Assembly: GCA_017610225.1 (NCBI GenBank)
Contig: JAFCCM010000002.1
Location: 1 to 64,000, forward strand
Origin: Candidatus Aenigmatarchaeota archaeon
GTDB taxonomy: Archaea > Aenigmatarchaeota > Aenigmatarchaeia > CG10238-14
Reading direction: 5' to 3'
DNA length: 64,000 nucleotides
Position numbers and translations under genes: made by a program
The notes under the pieces: generated by a model
The model's input: the letters and a program-made list of their open reading frames with translations, nothing else
Told to the model about the DNA's origin: nothing
Database searches by the model: none
In this document: in pieces, positions 26,916-35,023 of the stretch
Layout: the number at the start of each line of letters is the position of its first letter
Numbering within the stretch: position 1 is the first letter of the stretch

Positions 26916-27028
26916 GGGGTTTTGGCTCAATCTGGCAGAGCGTCTGGCTCCAGTACTTTGTACATGGAAAATTGATTTGATGATATGAAGAAACCAGAAG
27001 GTTGGGGGTTCAAATCCCTCAGACCCCA
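26916..27028 (+). tRNA. tRNA-Trp (CCA) with a 39-nt intron
   Basis: Acceptor GGGGTTT/AGACCCC plus A73, TG at 8-9, D-arm GCTC...GAGC, anticodon stem TCTGG/CCAGA, T-arm GGGGG-TTCAAAT-CCCTC. CCA is at 26950-26952, and the intron 26954-26992 sits at the canonical 37/38 site. Intron TGG (in ACATGG) can pair with CCA to form the bulge-helix-bulge. The 3' part of this gene is the source of the repeats at 27042, 29742, 31548 and 33605. Confidence 0.97.
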
Positions 27029-27041
27029 TCTAAACTTGAAA

Positions 27042-27061
27042 TTCAAATCCGCAAAACCCCA
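27042..27061 (+). repeat. Decayed tRNA-Trp 3'-end fragment
   Basis: 20 bases from the T-loop to the discriminator, 16 of 20 identical to 27009-27028. It follows the intact tRNA by only 13 bases. It is continued by CCCATTAAACT, which recurs at 28608-28618. Confidence 0.5.
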
Positions 27062-27178
27062 TTAAACTTGAGGTTATGAATTTTACCCCACTGACCACAT
27101 GACTATTTTGTATAAGATGATTTTCTATTTTATGAGACCAATTTCTAATTTTATATTTACTAAAAAATAATTTTAGAT

Positions 27179-27628
27179 ATGAATAGAGAAAAAGTTGAAC
27201 AAGAAATAAGAGAAATTGTAAGCAGAGAAACTGAAGCATGGGATACCAAGAATGTTGATCTTTTATTAACAATTTTTCATCCGGATTTTGTCTGGGTCTG
27301 GCCAAGAAATTCTAAAACACACGATCCAATAGACTGGGTCATAGAACTTGGTAAATTTGACTACCAAAGATGGAAAAAAATATACAAACAATTTTTTCAA
27401 GATCATAAATTAATTCATAATAAAAGACAAATTCAGAAGATAGAAATATCAAAAGAAGGTGATGGTGCTTTTGCTGTTTTAGATATTGATACATTATGGG
27501 TAAATCTTGATGGTACAAAAAATTATTGGAAAGGTAGAGTATGTAAAGTGTACGCAAAAGTTAATAATGAATGGAAGTTGACTATGCATACAGGAGTTCT
27601 TGATTATTCAGATTCACAAAAAGATTAA
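27179..27628 (+). CDS. SnoaL/NTF2-like protein
   Basis: 149 residues with the cone-shaped NTF2-like pattern: helix EIVSRETEAWDTKNVDLLLTIFHPDFVWVWP, then beta strands ending WKGRVCKVYAKVNNEWKLTMHTGVLDYS. Similar to DUF4440/SnoaL small proteins. It lies in the first cargo block after tRNA-Trp. Function unknown; could be an enzyme or a ligand-binding protein. Confidence 0.65.
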   Translation: MNREKVEQEIREIVSRETEAWDTKNVDLLLTIFHPDFVWVWPRNSKTHDPIDWVIELGKFDYQRWKKIYKQFFQDHKLIHNKRQIQKIEISKEGDGAFAVLDIDTLWVNLDGTKNYWKGRVCKVYAKVNNEWKLTMHTGVLDYSDSQKD

Positions 27629-27652
27629 AAATTAAAAAAACAATTGATTCTT

Positions 27653-28504
27653 ATGAAAGCATCTGAGTTATATGAAAAATTAGATAAAGATTTCATTAAA
27701 CCTACTTTGAGTGATGATTGGGCTACGAGAATGGAATCTATCGAAGATTTTCTCACTGAGAATTTTAAGAAAAGATCTATGGGATTAGTTTGTGATTTCA
27801 CTAAAGAAGTCAATAAAATCTACACCGCGGTTTTCCCTTCAAGAAAAATCATGAAAAAAATTTTAGATGATGATATTGAAAATGCTATGTTTTTTGTTCA
27901 CCATCCTATGATTTGGGATATTAGAAAAGCCCCGAATATTTTTGAAAACATGGATAGAGATTTACTAAAATATTTTAAGGATAAACAAATTTCCATCTAT
28001 AATCTTCATGTTCCTTTAGATAATTTTAGTGAATTTTCAACAAGTGTAACTTTGGCAAAATCTCTTGACATAAAACCAGAAAAGCCATTCGCTCCTTATT
28101 TTGGTTCTTTATGTGGTGTTTTTGGGAAAACTGATCTAACAACTATTCAAGAATTGAGAAGGAAATTCGAAAGTTCGGTTGGTCATGAAGTTATTTTGTA
28201 TAACTATGGTGATGATAATATTAAAAATAGAAAGGTTGCCCTTGTCGGTGGTGGAGGAAATGAAATTGATATATTAAAGGAGATTGTTGAGGAAAAAGTA
28301 AATACTTTCGTGACTGGTGTAACTGTGAAAAATGATTATTCTAAAAACACCCACGAATTTGCTGAGAAAAATAGAATTAATATCTTAGGGGGGACTCATT
28401 ATTCTACTGAAAAATTTGCTTGTATTTCTATGCGTGACTACTTTGAGAAAATTGATTTGCCTTCTGAGTTCATTGAAGATGAACCAGTTTTAGAAGACAT
28501 GTAA
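27653..28504 (+). CDS. Nif3-like (DUF34) metal-binding protein
   Basis: 283 residues from ATG 27653 (TTG at 27644 possible). FVHHPMIWD is the conserved di-His metal motif; NLHVPLDNF the second; and a C-terminal TGVTVKNDY ... GGTHYSTEKFACI with His and Glu ligands is typical. The usual central insert is present in shortened form. Nif3/DUF34 proteins bind two metals in a toroidal hexamer, and their role is still unclear. It lies between displaced tRNA-Trp fragments. Confidence 0.85.
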   Translation: MKASELYEKLDKDFIKPTLSDDWATRMESIEDFLTENFKKRSMGLVCDFTKEVNKIYTAVFPSRKIMKKILDDDIENAMFFVHHPMIWDIRKAPNIFENMDRDLLKYFKDKQISIYNLHVPLDNFSEFSTSVTLAKSLDIKPEKPFAPYFGSLCGVFGKTDLTTIQELRRKFESSVGHEVILYNYGDDNIKNRKVALVGGGGNEIDILKEIVEEKVNTFVTGVTVKNDYSKNTHEFAEKNRINILGGTHYSTEKFACISMRDYFEKIDLPSEFIEDEPVLEDM

Positions 28505-28600
28505 ATGAGATAGATTCAAATTTATTGGAAAATCAAAATAACTCTTAAACCCTCGAAATCAAAGGTATGGGGATAAAAACTAAACTTCAAGTTTCGTGGA

Positions 28601-28611
28601 CTCAGATCCCA
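28601..28611 (+). repeat. Weak tRNA-Trp 3'-end fragment
   Basis: CTCAGATCCCA matches the tRNA 3' end in 10 of 11 bases and copy C (31548-31584) exactly. It is followed by TTAAACT, as after the copy at 27042-27061. It falls between Nif3 and the HEPN/MNT pair, where a module boundary would be expected. Too short to be certain. Confidence 0.4.
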
Positions 28612-28633
28612 TTAAACTCTTTGCCTCATTGAT

Positions 28634-29071
28634 TCACTTAGTTTTCTGGAAAGTAGCATTTACAATAGATTTTCCTTTTATCAAAAAATCCTCAGCAAAT
28701 CTAAGATCTTTATTCAATATTTTCTTATCAAATTTCATCATTTTCTGATAACCACCCAAATGTAGATTTGACGCCAATTCCATGTATTTTTTGTATGCAT
28801 CATTCTCTACTCTTTTTGTTTTGATGAGATTATCCCTGATTAGGAATTGAAGTGCAAGCCTCCCAGTAAATTCTTTTTTCTTTCCAGGATATGTGATCTC
28901 TTTCACACCATAATTATAAACTAATGCTTCTAGAGTTGTTTCTATTGTCCTAAATATTTCTTCTGCCGCCGGAAATAGCCTATTCTTTTTGAGGTTTTCG
29001 TTTGCTGAATCCAAGTACTCTTCAGCTTTAACCAGTGTCCATCTAATCAGTTCTTCTTGGTTTTTCCCCAT
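28634..29071 (-). CDS. HEPN-domain protein (toxin-like partner of MNT)
   Basis: 145 residues, all-helical. WTLVKAEEYLDSANENLKK is the usual HEPN opening and EEIFRTIETTLEALVYNYG the second helix. A clear R-x4-6-H RNase motif is not evident, so activity is uncertain. It overlaps the upstream nucleotidyltransferase gene by 29 bases, the normal arrangement of HEPN/MNT toxin-antitoxin pairs. Confidence 0.78.
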   Translation of the reverse strand: MGKNQEELIRWTLVKAEEYLDSANENLKKNRLFPAAEEIFRTIETTLEALVYNYGVKEITYPGKKKEFTGRLALQFLIRDNLIKTKRVENDAYKKYMELASNLHLGGYQKMMKFDKKILNKDLRFAEDFLIKGKSIVNATFQKTK

Positions 29072-29660
29072 AAATTACATCTCCATTTGAATGAACTTCT
29101 ATTATCAAACTGTCATTTATTAATCCTTTTTTGTATTCCTTTTCAGAAAAAACTATCGGATATAATGAGATTCCATATTTATCAGCTATTTTTGTAGATA
29201 TAAACTCTATCAGAGCTTTTTTAACACCCATTTTAACCTTTTCCCTACAAACAAATACTATATCAATATCACTTGGGTTTTCGACTAAATCATCCCTCAA
29301 TGTTCCTTTTACTAGACTTCCAAAGAGAATAACAACGGTAATTTTGTATTTCTTTGTTATAAAGTTAGTTAATTCTTTAGATATTCGTCTGTATATTTTT
29401 TCTAGATCTAAGAAGATATTTTTTAATGATGGGAATAGGAAATGTTTCCTATTTATTTTGTAGATTTTGTTTCTACCCACCCTTTCTAATGAAATAATAC
29501 CTACTTTTACTAGGTCTCCTATTTGTCTGTTCACTTCTGATATTGAAGTTCCAGATTCTAAAGATAGTTCTGATTCTAGGAATTTCTTGTCCATATTCGA
29601 AACTAACGTGGCTAATACATTGATTTTAGTTTTACTTCCGAGTATTTTATCTAAATACAT
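29043..29660 (-). CDS. HTH plus minimal nucleotidyltransferase (MNT), HEPN partner
   Basis: 205 residues. N-terminal winged helix (about 1-75, ESGTSISEVNRQIGDLVKVGIISLERVG), then an MNT domain with VVILFGSLVKGTLRDDL and SDIDIVFVC, i.e. the GS and DxD motifs of polymerase beta-type nucleotidyltransferases. MNT proteins neutralise HEPN toxins by adding AMP. The fused HTH can give autoregulation. Its start is close to a tRNA-Trp fragment (29742). Confidence 0.85.
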   Translation of the reverse strand: MYLDKILGSKTKINVLATLVSNMDKKFLESELSLESGTSISEVNRQIGDLVKVGIISLERVGRNKIYKINRKHFLFPSLKNIFLDLEKIYRRISKELTNFITKKYKITVVILFGSLVKGTLRDDLVENPSDIDIVFVCREKVKMGVKKALIEFISTKIADKYGISLYPIVFSEKEYKKGLINDSLIIEVHSNGDVIYGEKPRRTD

Positions 29661-29741
29661 ATTCTCACTTTTCGGTTTTCAGAAATTATTTTCGGAAATC
29701 AGAAATATAAATCTATCTCTTTTTGAACTGATGACAAGACT

Positions 29742-29787
29742 ATATGAAGAAACCAGAAGGTTAGGGGTTCAAATCCATTAGACCCCA
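29742..29787 (+). repeat. Displaced tRNA-Trp 3' half, best copy
   Basis: 46 bases matching 26983-27028 in 43 positions. The match covers the last 10 intron bases, anticodon-stem 3' strand, variable region, T-arm and acceptor 3' strand, plus discriminator. There is no 5' half, so it cannot be a tRNA gene. It looks like an attachment-site copy left by integration at tRNA-Trp. Confidence 0.92.
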
Positions 29788-29794
29788 TTAGTTG

Positions 29795-30172
29795 CTATTT
29801 TTTTCGATTTTTCCTATGAAATCCCCATTCAATATCTTCTTTTATTGATTTGGTTATTTTATTGAGTTGTTCGTCCCTATCTCTTTCCCAATCTTTTTCA
29901 TCCAGAATGTCAGCCCAGCCAAAAACATTAAATTGGGAAGTGAATTCAACCTCTTCAAAATCAAAATTCTTGGTTAATTCTTCGATCACATCAATTAATA
30001 TACTCTGGAAAGTTATTGTTTCTCCCTTCTTGACTTTTTGTTTTTTCGACACATCGATAGTCGCTTTAATCACAATATCTTCAAATTCTTTTTTATTAAA
30101 TTCTTTCTTATGATAAAGTTGTACATGATCACTTTCTTCATATGTATGATAACCGACATCGTAGATATACAT
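29795..30172 (-). CDS. Hypothetical accessory protein
   Basis: 125 residues, no family recognised. Acidic and Lys-rich, with mixed strands and helices (YIYDVGYHTYEES; TFQSILIDVIEELTKNFDF; VEFTSQFNVFGWADI) and a basic C-terminus FHRKNRKK. It begins 10 bases after the stop of the DUF4143-type ATPase gene, so they are probably one transcript within the third cargo block. Confidence 0.5.
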   Translation of the reverse strand: MYIYDVGYHTYEESDHVQLYHKKEFNKKEFEDIVIKATIDVSKKQKVKKGETITFQSILIDVIEELTKNFDFEEVEFTSQFNVFGWADILDEKDWERDRDEQLNKITKSIKEDIEWGFHRKNRKK

Positions 30173-30182
30173 AAACCATCAC

Positions 30183-31475
30183 CTATTCTAGCAACCATTT
30201 CCATAAAGGAATATATTTTATTTTCTTCTTTTCTATCATTTCTTCTCCTTCATGATCCCAAGTTATTATGAGGAAATTATTGCATTTTAGTATTTTACTG
30301 GCTTTCACCAAAGATTTGATTTCTCTTTCCTTCGTGTTATAATCATCTATAGCATAACAAACCTGTGTCAACTGGGTAATTTTCCCACCTTTCTTCAAAA
30401 CAAAATCAACTTCGCTATTATTAAAATTAAAATAGAACAAAGAATCATTTATTATAGAACCTCTTCTCAACAACTCTAAGAATACCAAATTTTCCATTAA
30501 TCTTCCTTTGGTAGCATTTCCACCTATCAGCATCAAGCCATTGTCGACAAAATATATTTTTGGGCTAGTCTGTTCTATTTCTTTGTAAGATTTTGAATAT
30601 TTCCTCAATGGATACACGATAAAAGAATCTGAGAAGTATTCCAAGTATTTGTAAATAGTGTTTTTGCTGATTTTCATCCCAAGCGATTTCAGATAATTGT
30701 AGAATTTGTGAGGAGAAAAGAATAGGGAAGAAATTAGCGATTTAAGCAGTAACCTTAAAACTTTGGTATTTTTCACGCCATATCTTTCTACAATATCCCT
30801 ATAGATCGTGACATCCAATATTTCTCTTAGTATTTTTTCTCTTTCCTTTTCAAGAAATATTACCTCTGGATAGCTTCCTATCAAATATTTTTCGAGTAAA
30901 TTAAGTAGTTTAGCTTTTTTTAAAGAGGAAAGGTGTTCCTCTATTTCAAAACCTTTGACTTCTAAAAATTCTTTAAAACTAAAGGGATAAACTTGATAAG
31001 ACAGAGTTCTACCCCTTAGAGCAGTAGCTATCTCTTTTGAGAGGAGTTTTGAAGATGAACCACTGATGAATGTCTGGACTTTTTCGCTGTCCATGATTCT
31101 TCTCACGAATTTCTCCCATTCTGGAATATTTTGGATTTCGTCAAAAAATAAATAGACTTTCTTTTCTTTGTTTTGTGGGTAAATTTCATAGAAAATTTCG
31201 ACTATATTTTTTAGGTCCGAAACGTCACAGCCAATGAGCATATCACTTTCAAAATTAATGTATAATATTCTCTCTTTCTCTATTTTTTTCTCTAAGAGGT
31301 TTTTTATTACTTGGAACATGGAAAATGTTTTACCAGTACGCCTTGCTCCGATTATAGAAATGACACGATTTATTGGAATATCTACCTCTATTTTAACATC
31401 CCTTTTTACTAATTTGGGTAATTGGAATTCTTGAAAATCCTTTATCAATCTTATCCAAGTTTCTCGTTTTATCAT
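30183..31475 (-). CDS. AAA ATPase with DUF4143 nuclease-like C-terminus
   Basis: 430 residues. Walker A IGARRTGKTFSMF (about 42-54), Walker B VYLFFDEIQNIPEWE, arginine-containing sensor FISGSSSKLLSKEIATALRGRT. The C-terminal half is DUF4143-type: winged region (KNTIYKYLEYFSDSFIVYPL) and a PD-(D/E)xK-like site (NNSEVDFVLKKGG ... LTQVCYAI). This family is common in archaeal accessory DNA and in genomes of symbionts; function remains unclear. Located between two tRNA-Trp fragments. Confidence 0.88.
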   Translation of the reverse strand: MIKRETWIRLIKDFQEFQLPKLVKRDVKIEVDIPINRVISIIGARRTGKTFSMFQVIKNLLEKKIEKERILYINFESDMLIGCDVSDLKNIVEIFYEIYPQNKEKKVYLFFDEIQNIPEWEKFVRRIMDSEKVQTFISGSSSKLLSKEIATALRGRTLSYQVYPFSFKEFLEVKGFEIEEHLSSLKKAKLLNLLEKYLIGSYPEVIFLEKEREKILREILDVTIYRDIVERYGVKNTKVLRLLLKSLISSLFFSPHKFYNYLKSLGMKISKNTIYKYLEYFSDSFIVYPLRKYSKSYKEIEQTSPKIYFVDNGLMLIGGNATKGRLMENLVFLELLRRGSIINDSLFYFNFNNSEVDFVLKKGGKITQLTQVCYAIDDYNTKEREIKSLVKASKILKCNNFLIITWDHEGEEMIEKKKIKYIPLWKWLLE

Positions 31476-31547
31476 GGTATTATTTACAGGGAAACTAATT
31501 TAAATAGTTTACCTCTACAGGAGACTAGTTCCAAGATTGTGTATAGG

Positions 31548-31584
31548 AACCAGAAGGTTGAAGGTTCAAATCCCTCAGATCCCA
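31548..31584 (+). repeat. Displaced tRNA-Trp 3' half
   Basis: 37 bases matching 26992-27028 in 34 positions: anticodon-stem 3' strand, variable region, T-arm and acceptor 3' strand. Mismatches are two in the T-stem and one in the acceptor. No 5' half is present. Marks the border between the ATPase block and the coiled-coil block. Confidence 0.88.
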
Positions 31585-31712
31585 ACCAAAAGTTTAACTT
31601 TGAGTACCATAGATTTTAAAAAGAATTGAATCAACTAGAATCAAATGAACTTTCGTTGCCTCTTTTGATGAATAGAAAACAACCTTTTTAAAAGAATAAA
31701 AACAATTAATTT

Positions 31713-33047
31713 TTGATAATCTTGAGTTTCTTGGAAAGACTATTTGGAAAGAAAGAAAAGACAGTAAAAGAGAAGAAAGAAGAGATAGTAGAACAAATTT
31801 TTAGTAATCAAGTTTTTAGCATTGAAGATACAGAAAATTTTCTATCAACAAATTTTAATGAAAGTTTCCAAATCTTCAAGAAAGATGCAAACAAAATATA
31901 CGAAGAAATGCAACCTATCGCAACCAACATACAGAAAAGTTTGAAAGATCTTGTAAAATCTGAGTTCAAGGATCAAGTGGATCATCAACTACTCCAAAAC
32001 GTCATCGCTCACAGAAAAAGCTTTGCCCACAAAATGAAAATCATGACAGAAAAAATAAAAAAACCAATGGGGTTAGACCTTGATTCAATTCTAAAATTCA
32101 ACAAATCTATTTCTTCGGCTATATCTGAAGCTAGCATAAAAACAGTAAAAGACTATCATTTCTTGAAGATATTGTTTGAGAAAGAAGCTCAAAAAACATT
32201 TAAAGATTTTAAGATTCTTAGCAAAACATCAAATAATTTTGAAAACTTAGTAAACAGCAATAAAAAGAACTTACTTTCTATTAGAAATGCTCAGAGTAAA
32301 TTACAGTTGATAAAAGAAGAAATAAAAAACCTCAGTCAAATCGAAAAAGACCTGAAAAATCTTAACATCAAGTTTTCTAATCTAAAGTCCAAACATGATA
32401 GTTTAAAAAAAGATCTGGAAAAATTCAAGAATGGCAAAGAATGGATTCATTTCAACGAACTTTTAGAAAAAAAGAAAATCACAGAAGAGGAAATATCTGG
32501 TTTGAAATCACAGATACTCCAAGATACATCCCGAATCAATAAACTATTAAGAAAGTTCAAAAACTTGGTGGATAGGGGAGTTGTAAAAATCAAGAGTGAA
32601 AAAAACCTGAAAAAATACGTCGACTCTACTCTTGATACACTGATTGAAGAAAAAAATCCCAAGACGATAAGATCAATCTTGGAAATGGTTCAAAAAAATA
32701 TCTCTGAAGGGAACATCAATCTAAAAAACAAGAAAAAAACTATAGTTGAAATAAAACAGATATTAGATAACAATTTGTTTGAAGATTTTCTGAAAAAATA
32801 TCTGTTGCTGACAAAAGATTTAGAAAAACTTAGAGAAAATACATCTACACATACGACACTAACCACAAAAAACAAGATAGAAAATCAAATCGAGCATGTA
32901 GAAAAAGACATTGAAACAACAAGATTGGAAATGGAAAAAGTCAAAAAACAGACAGAAAAAATGAAAAGCTCTATCAAAGAAAGAAAAATTATCTTGGAAA
33001 AAACACTGGGTCTTCTGGCTAAGAGAAAAATCAGTATAAGTATTTAA
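31713..33047 (+). CDS. Long coiled-coil protein
   Basis: 444 residues, lysine/glutamate-rich, nearly all helical with heptads from about residue 180 to the end. No enzymatic motif. N-terminus ILSFLERLFGKKEKTVKEK may be amphipathic. Start is TTG (31713 or 31722); no ATG is suitably placed. Resembles cytoplasmic SMC-hinge-less or tether-like proteins of archaea, but no family can be named. Confidence 0.6.
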   Translation: MIILSFLERLFGKKEKTVKEKKEEIVEQIFSNQVFSIEDTENFLSTNFNESFQIFKKDANKIYEEMQPIATNIQKSLKDLVKSEFKDQVDHQLLQNVIAHRKSFAHKMKIMTEKIKKPMGLDLDSILKFNKSISSAISEASIKTVKDYHFLKILFEKEAQKTFKDFKILSKTSNNFENLVNSNKKNLLSIRNAQSKLQLIKEEIKNLSQIEKDLKNLNIKFSNLKSKHDSLKKDLEKFKNGKEWIHFNELLEKKKITEEEISGLKSQILQDTSRINKLLRKFKNLVDRGVVKIKSEKNLKKYVDSTLDTLIEEKNPKTIRSILEMVQKNISEGNINLKNKKKTIVEIKQILDNNLFEDFLKKYLLLTKDLEKLRENTSTHTTLTTKNKIENQIEHVEKDIETTRLEMEKVKKQTEKMKSSIKERKIILEKTLGLLAKRKISISI

Positions 33048-33096
33048 ATTTCCTACAAAAGACATGAATATATCTCGGATCAAATAGGTTTTTATC

Positions 33097-33240
33097 CTAT
33101 TTCTTTAGAGCCCGTTCTTCTAATACTTCACCACAACCTTTACAAATTTTTTTCCAAATCCACTTACCATTCTTCATTTCCGTGGAAGATATATACTTAG
33201 TGCTCCTACAAATTTTACACCTTTCAGATTTTTCATCCAT
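33097..33240 (-). CDS. 47-aa zinc-ribbon mini-protein
   Basis: Translated by hand. Two knuckles, CKICRS and CKGCGE, about 24 residues apart, with a basic tail RALKK. The ATG follows an open leader. Its short length and paired CxxC suggest a zinc-stabilised nucleic-acid-binding or adaptor protein. It lies in the last cargo block of the tRNA-Trp island. Confidence 0.6.
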   Translation of the reverse strand: MDEKSERCKICRSTKYISSTEMKNGKWIWKKICKGCGEVLEERALKK

Positions 33241-33330
33241 TACCATCAACTCTTTTCTGTTAGATAAAATGATTCCTTGTTTTTACTTTTATTGTCTTAG
33301 ACAACCCTTTCTTATTCTTAGAATAGTAAT

Positions 33331-33474
33331 TTAACTGACGACAAATACCTTATTTCCCAAAAACATCTTTTCACGTTTATTTTTTGTCCTTGAAACAACA
33401 GATTTAGAGTACTTTGACTTCAATCCCTCAAACTCCTCTTTCGTGACATGTCGAATTGTCTTTCTTTTTACCAT
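33331..33474 (-). CDS. 47-aa basic mini-protein
   Basis: Translated by hand: begins MVKRKTIRHVTKEEFEGLKS and ends KREKMFLGNKVFVVS. Highly basic with one predicted helix; no family recognised. It is on the same strand and 90 bases upstream of the zinc-ribbon gene. Support is limited to the open frame, basic composition and its fit in an otherwise empty gap. Confidence 0.4.
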   Translation of the reverse strand: MVKRKTIRHVTKEEFEGLKSKYSKSVVSRTKNKREKMFLGNKVFVVS

Positions 33475-33604
33475 TTAATCATTTAATTTATTGGATTATA
33501 GAAATAAAAACAAATGACGATTGAAATATGAAACGTTTTCAATTTCTATTTCAATCTTTAACCCAAATTGTGATTATATCAGAAGAAACTTTAACTTTTG
33601 ACTA

Positions 33605-33621
33605 AAATCCCTCAGACCACA
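33605..33621 (+). repeat. Short tRNA-Trp 3'-end fragment
   Basis: AAATCCCTCAGACCACA, 16 of 17 identical to 27012-27028. It occurs at the right edge of the accessory stretch, just before the conserved polyprenol kinase gene, so it is a plausible outer attachment-site remnant. Confidence 0.65.
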
Positions 33622-33704
33622 TTTAATTAAGTATTTATCCTTTAGAAAAAAATGAGAACAATATACATCAGTTATTTAATCAAAAATTTAGAACTTGAAT
33701 AGAG

Positions 33705-34325
33705 ATGATTAGAATGTTAAGTAAAACCGCAATAATTAATGACATTGGAAGAAAAATAATCCATATATTTACGGGAGTAACATTGCTGGTTTTGATTTAT
33801 TTTGACATAATTGGTTTATACTTTCTCACGTTTATCTCAATCATAAGCATTATTCTCTCGTTAATTTATAAAAAACACAAAATACCGCTTCTAACTATAT
33901 TCATTGAAAATTTTGATGAAAAAAATGGGGAGAACTTCCCCGGAAAAGGTTTCATATTTTTCTTTCTTGGGGTTTTATTATCAGTAATTTTGTTTTCAAA
34001 AACAATTGCTTTAGCATCAATATCTGTACTCACAATAGGAGATCCTTTGTCTTATATTATAGGAAAGTATATTGGAAAAATAAAAATACCATGGAATAAG
34101 AAAAAAAATATTGAAGGTCCTCTAATAGGAGCTTGTTTGAGTACTGTGATTATATACCTTTTATACTCTTTTGGGGTGATTCATATAAACAAATATTTCT
34201 TAGCATTTGGTGCCGCGTTTGTAGCAATCTTGGTTGATCTAAGAATCGGAGATTGGGAAATTGATGATAATCTAACTATACCTTTGATTTCGGGTTTTAT
34301 TTTTAGTTTCATTGCTGCAATTTAA
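33705..34325 (+). CDS. CTP-dependent polyprenol (dolichol) kinase family membrane protein
   Basis: 206 residues, six or seven membrane helices. Conserved blocks: DIGRKIIHIFTG at the N-terminus, IGDPLSYIIGKYIGK, NIEGPLIGA and EIDDNLTIPLISG at the end, as in the SEC59/VTE5/DgkB-like CTP-dependent kinase family. In archaea these phosphorylate polyprenols or related lipids for glycan carriers or lipid recycling. First core-type gene after the tRNA-Trp island. Confidence 0.85.
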   Translation: MIRMLSKTAIINDIGRKIIHIFTGVTLLVLIYFDIIGLYFLTFISIISIILSLIYKKHKIPLLTIFIENFDEKNGENFPGKGFIFFFLGVLLSVILFSKTIALASISVLTIGDPLSYIIGKYIGKIKIPWNKKKNIEGPLIGACLSTVIIYLLYSFGVIHINKYFLAFGAAFVAILVDLRIGDWEIDDNLTIPLISGFIFSFIAAI

Positions 34326-34339
34326 TCTATTGTTAAAAT

Positions 34340-34975
34340 CTATTTCAACCTCACAAAAACATAATTACCAAGACTAGTTTGATTTAATTTACCACCATTA
34401 ATCTTTTGAAAAAGAGTCATTTCTTGATGGTTATTAGCATTAACTGGGGCAACTATTCTACCACCAAGTTTAACCTGATCAACAACTAGTTCAGGGACAC
34501 TATCACAAGCAGCATTGATAAGAACACAATCATAAAGAGCATTGGTAGGATAACCTTTCTTGCCATCGCCACAAACAAGTTTAATGTTTTTTAAGTCAGT
34601 CTTAGCAATATTTTTTCTAGCAAATTCAATTAATTTATTCTCAAGATCTATCCCAGTAACTTTTCCTTTTTTCCCAACTATTTCAGCAAGAAGACAAGTA
34701 GTCCAACCAGTGCCAGAACCAATGTCAAGAACATCATCACCTAATCCAGGACTTAATGCTTCAAGCATGGTTGCAACAGTATAAGGTTGTGAAATGGTTT
34801 GATCACCTAGACTGGGGAGAGCAATATCACTGTAAGCATGAGGTAAATATTTCTCTGGAATAAAAAGATGACGTGGTATTTTAATAAAAGCTTGAATAAT
34901 TCTTGGCGTTTTCAAAATCCCTAAAGCAACTAGAGATTCGATTAATGCTTTATTTTCTTCATCAAAATTAACCAT
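34340..34975 (-). CDS. pcm: Protein-L-isoaspartate O-methyltransferase
   Basis: 211 residues. FIPEKYLPHAYSDIALPSLGDQTISQPYTVATMLEAL is the PCMT substrate-binding signature, followed by VLDIGSGTGWTTCLLAEIVG (SAM site), VTGIDLENKLIEFARKNI and CVLINAACDSVPELVVDQVKLGGRIVAPV. It repairs isoaspartyl damage in proteins. Confidence 0.96.
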   Translation of the reverse strand: MVNFDEENKALIESLVALGILKTPRIIQAFIKIPRHLFIPEKYLPHAYSDIALPSLGDQTISQPYTVATMLEALSPGLGDDVLDIGSGTGWTTCLLAEIVGKKGKVTGIDLENKLIEFARKNIAKTDLKNIKLVCGDGKKGYPTNALYDCVLINAACDSVPELVVDQVKLGGRIVAPVNANNHQEMTLFQKINGGKLNQTSLGNYVFVRLK

Positions 34976-35023
34976 AATTAATATTAAATTTCTAAAAATA
35001 AAAGAAAAAAAGAAAAAGGTTGT

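Noticed and set aside
29742..29787. Second tRNA-Trp gene
   Set aside because: Only the 3' half is present; no acceptor 5' strand, D-arm or anticodon upstream.
26916..33621. Tyrosine integrase gene in the tRNA-Trp island
   Set aside because: No frame shows the R-HxxR-Y pattern; all sizeable frames are assigned to other families or unknowns.
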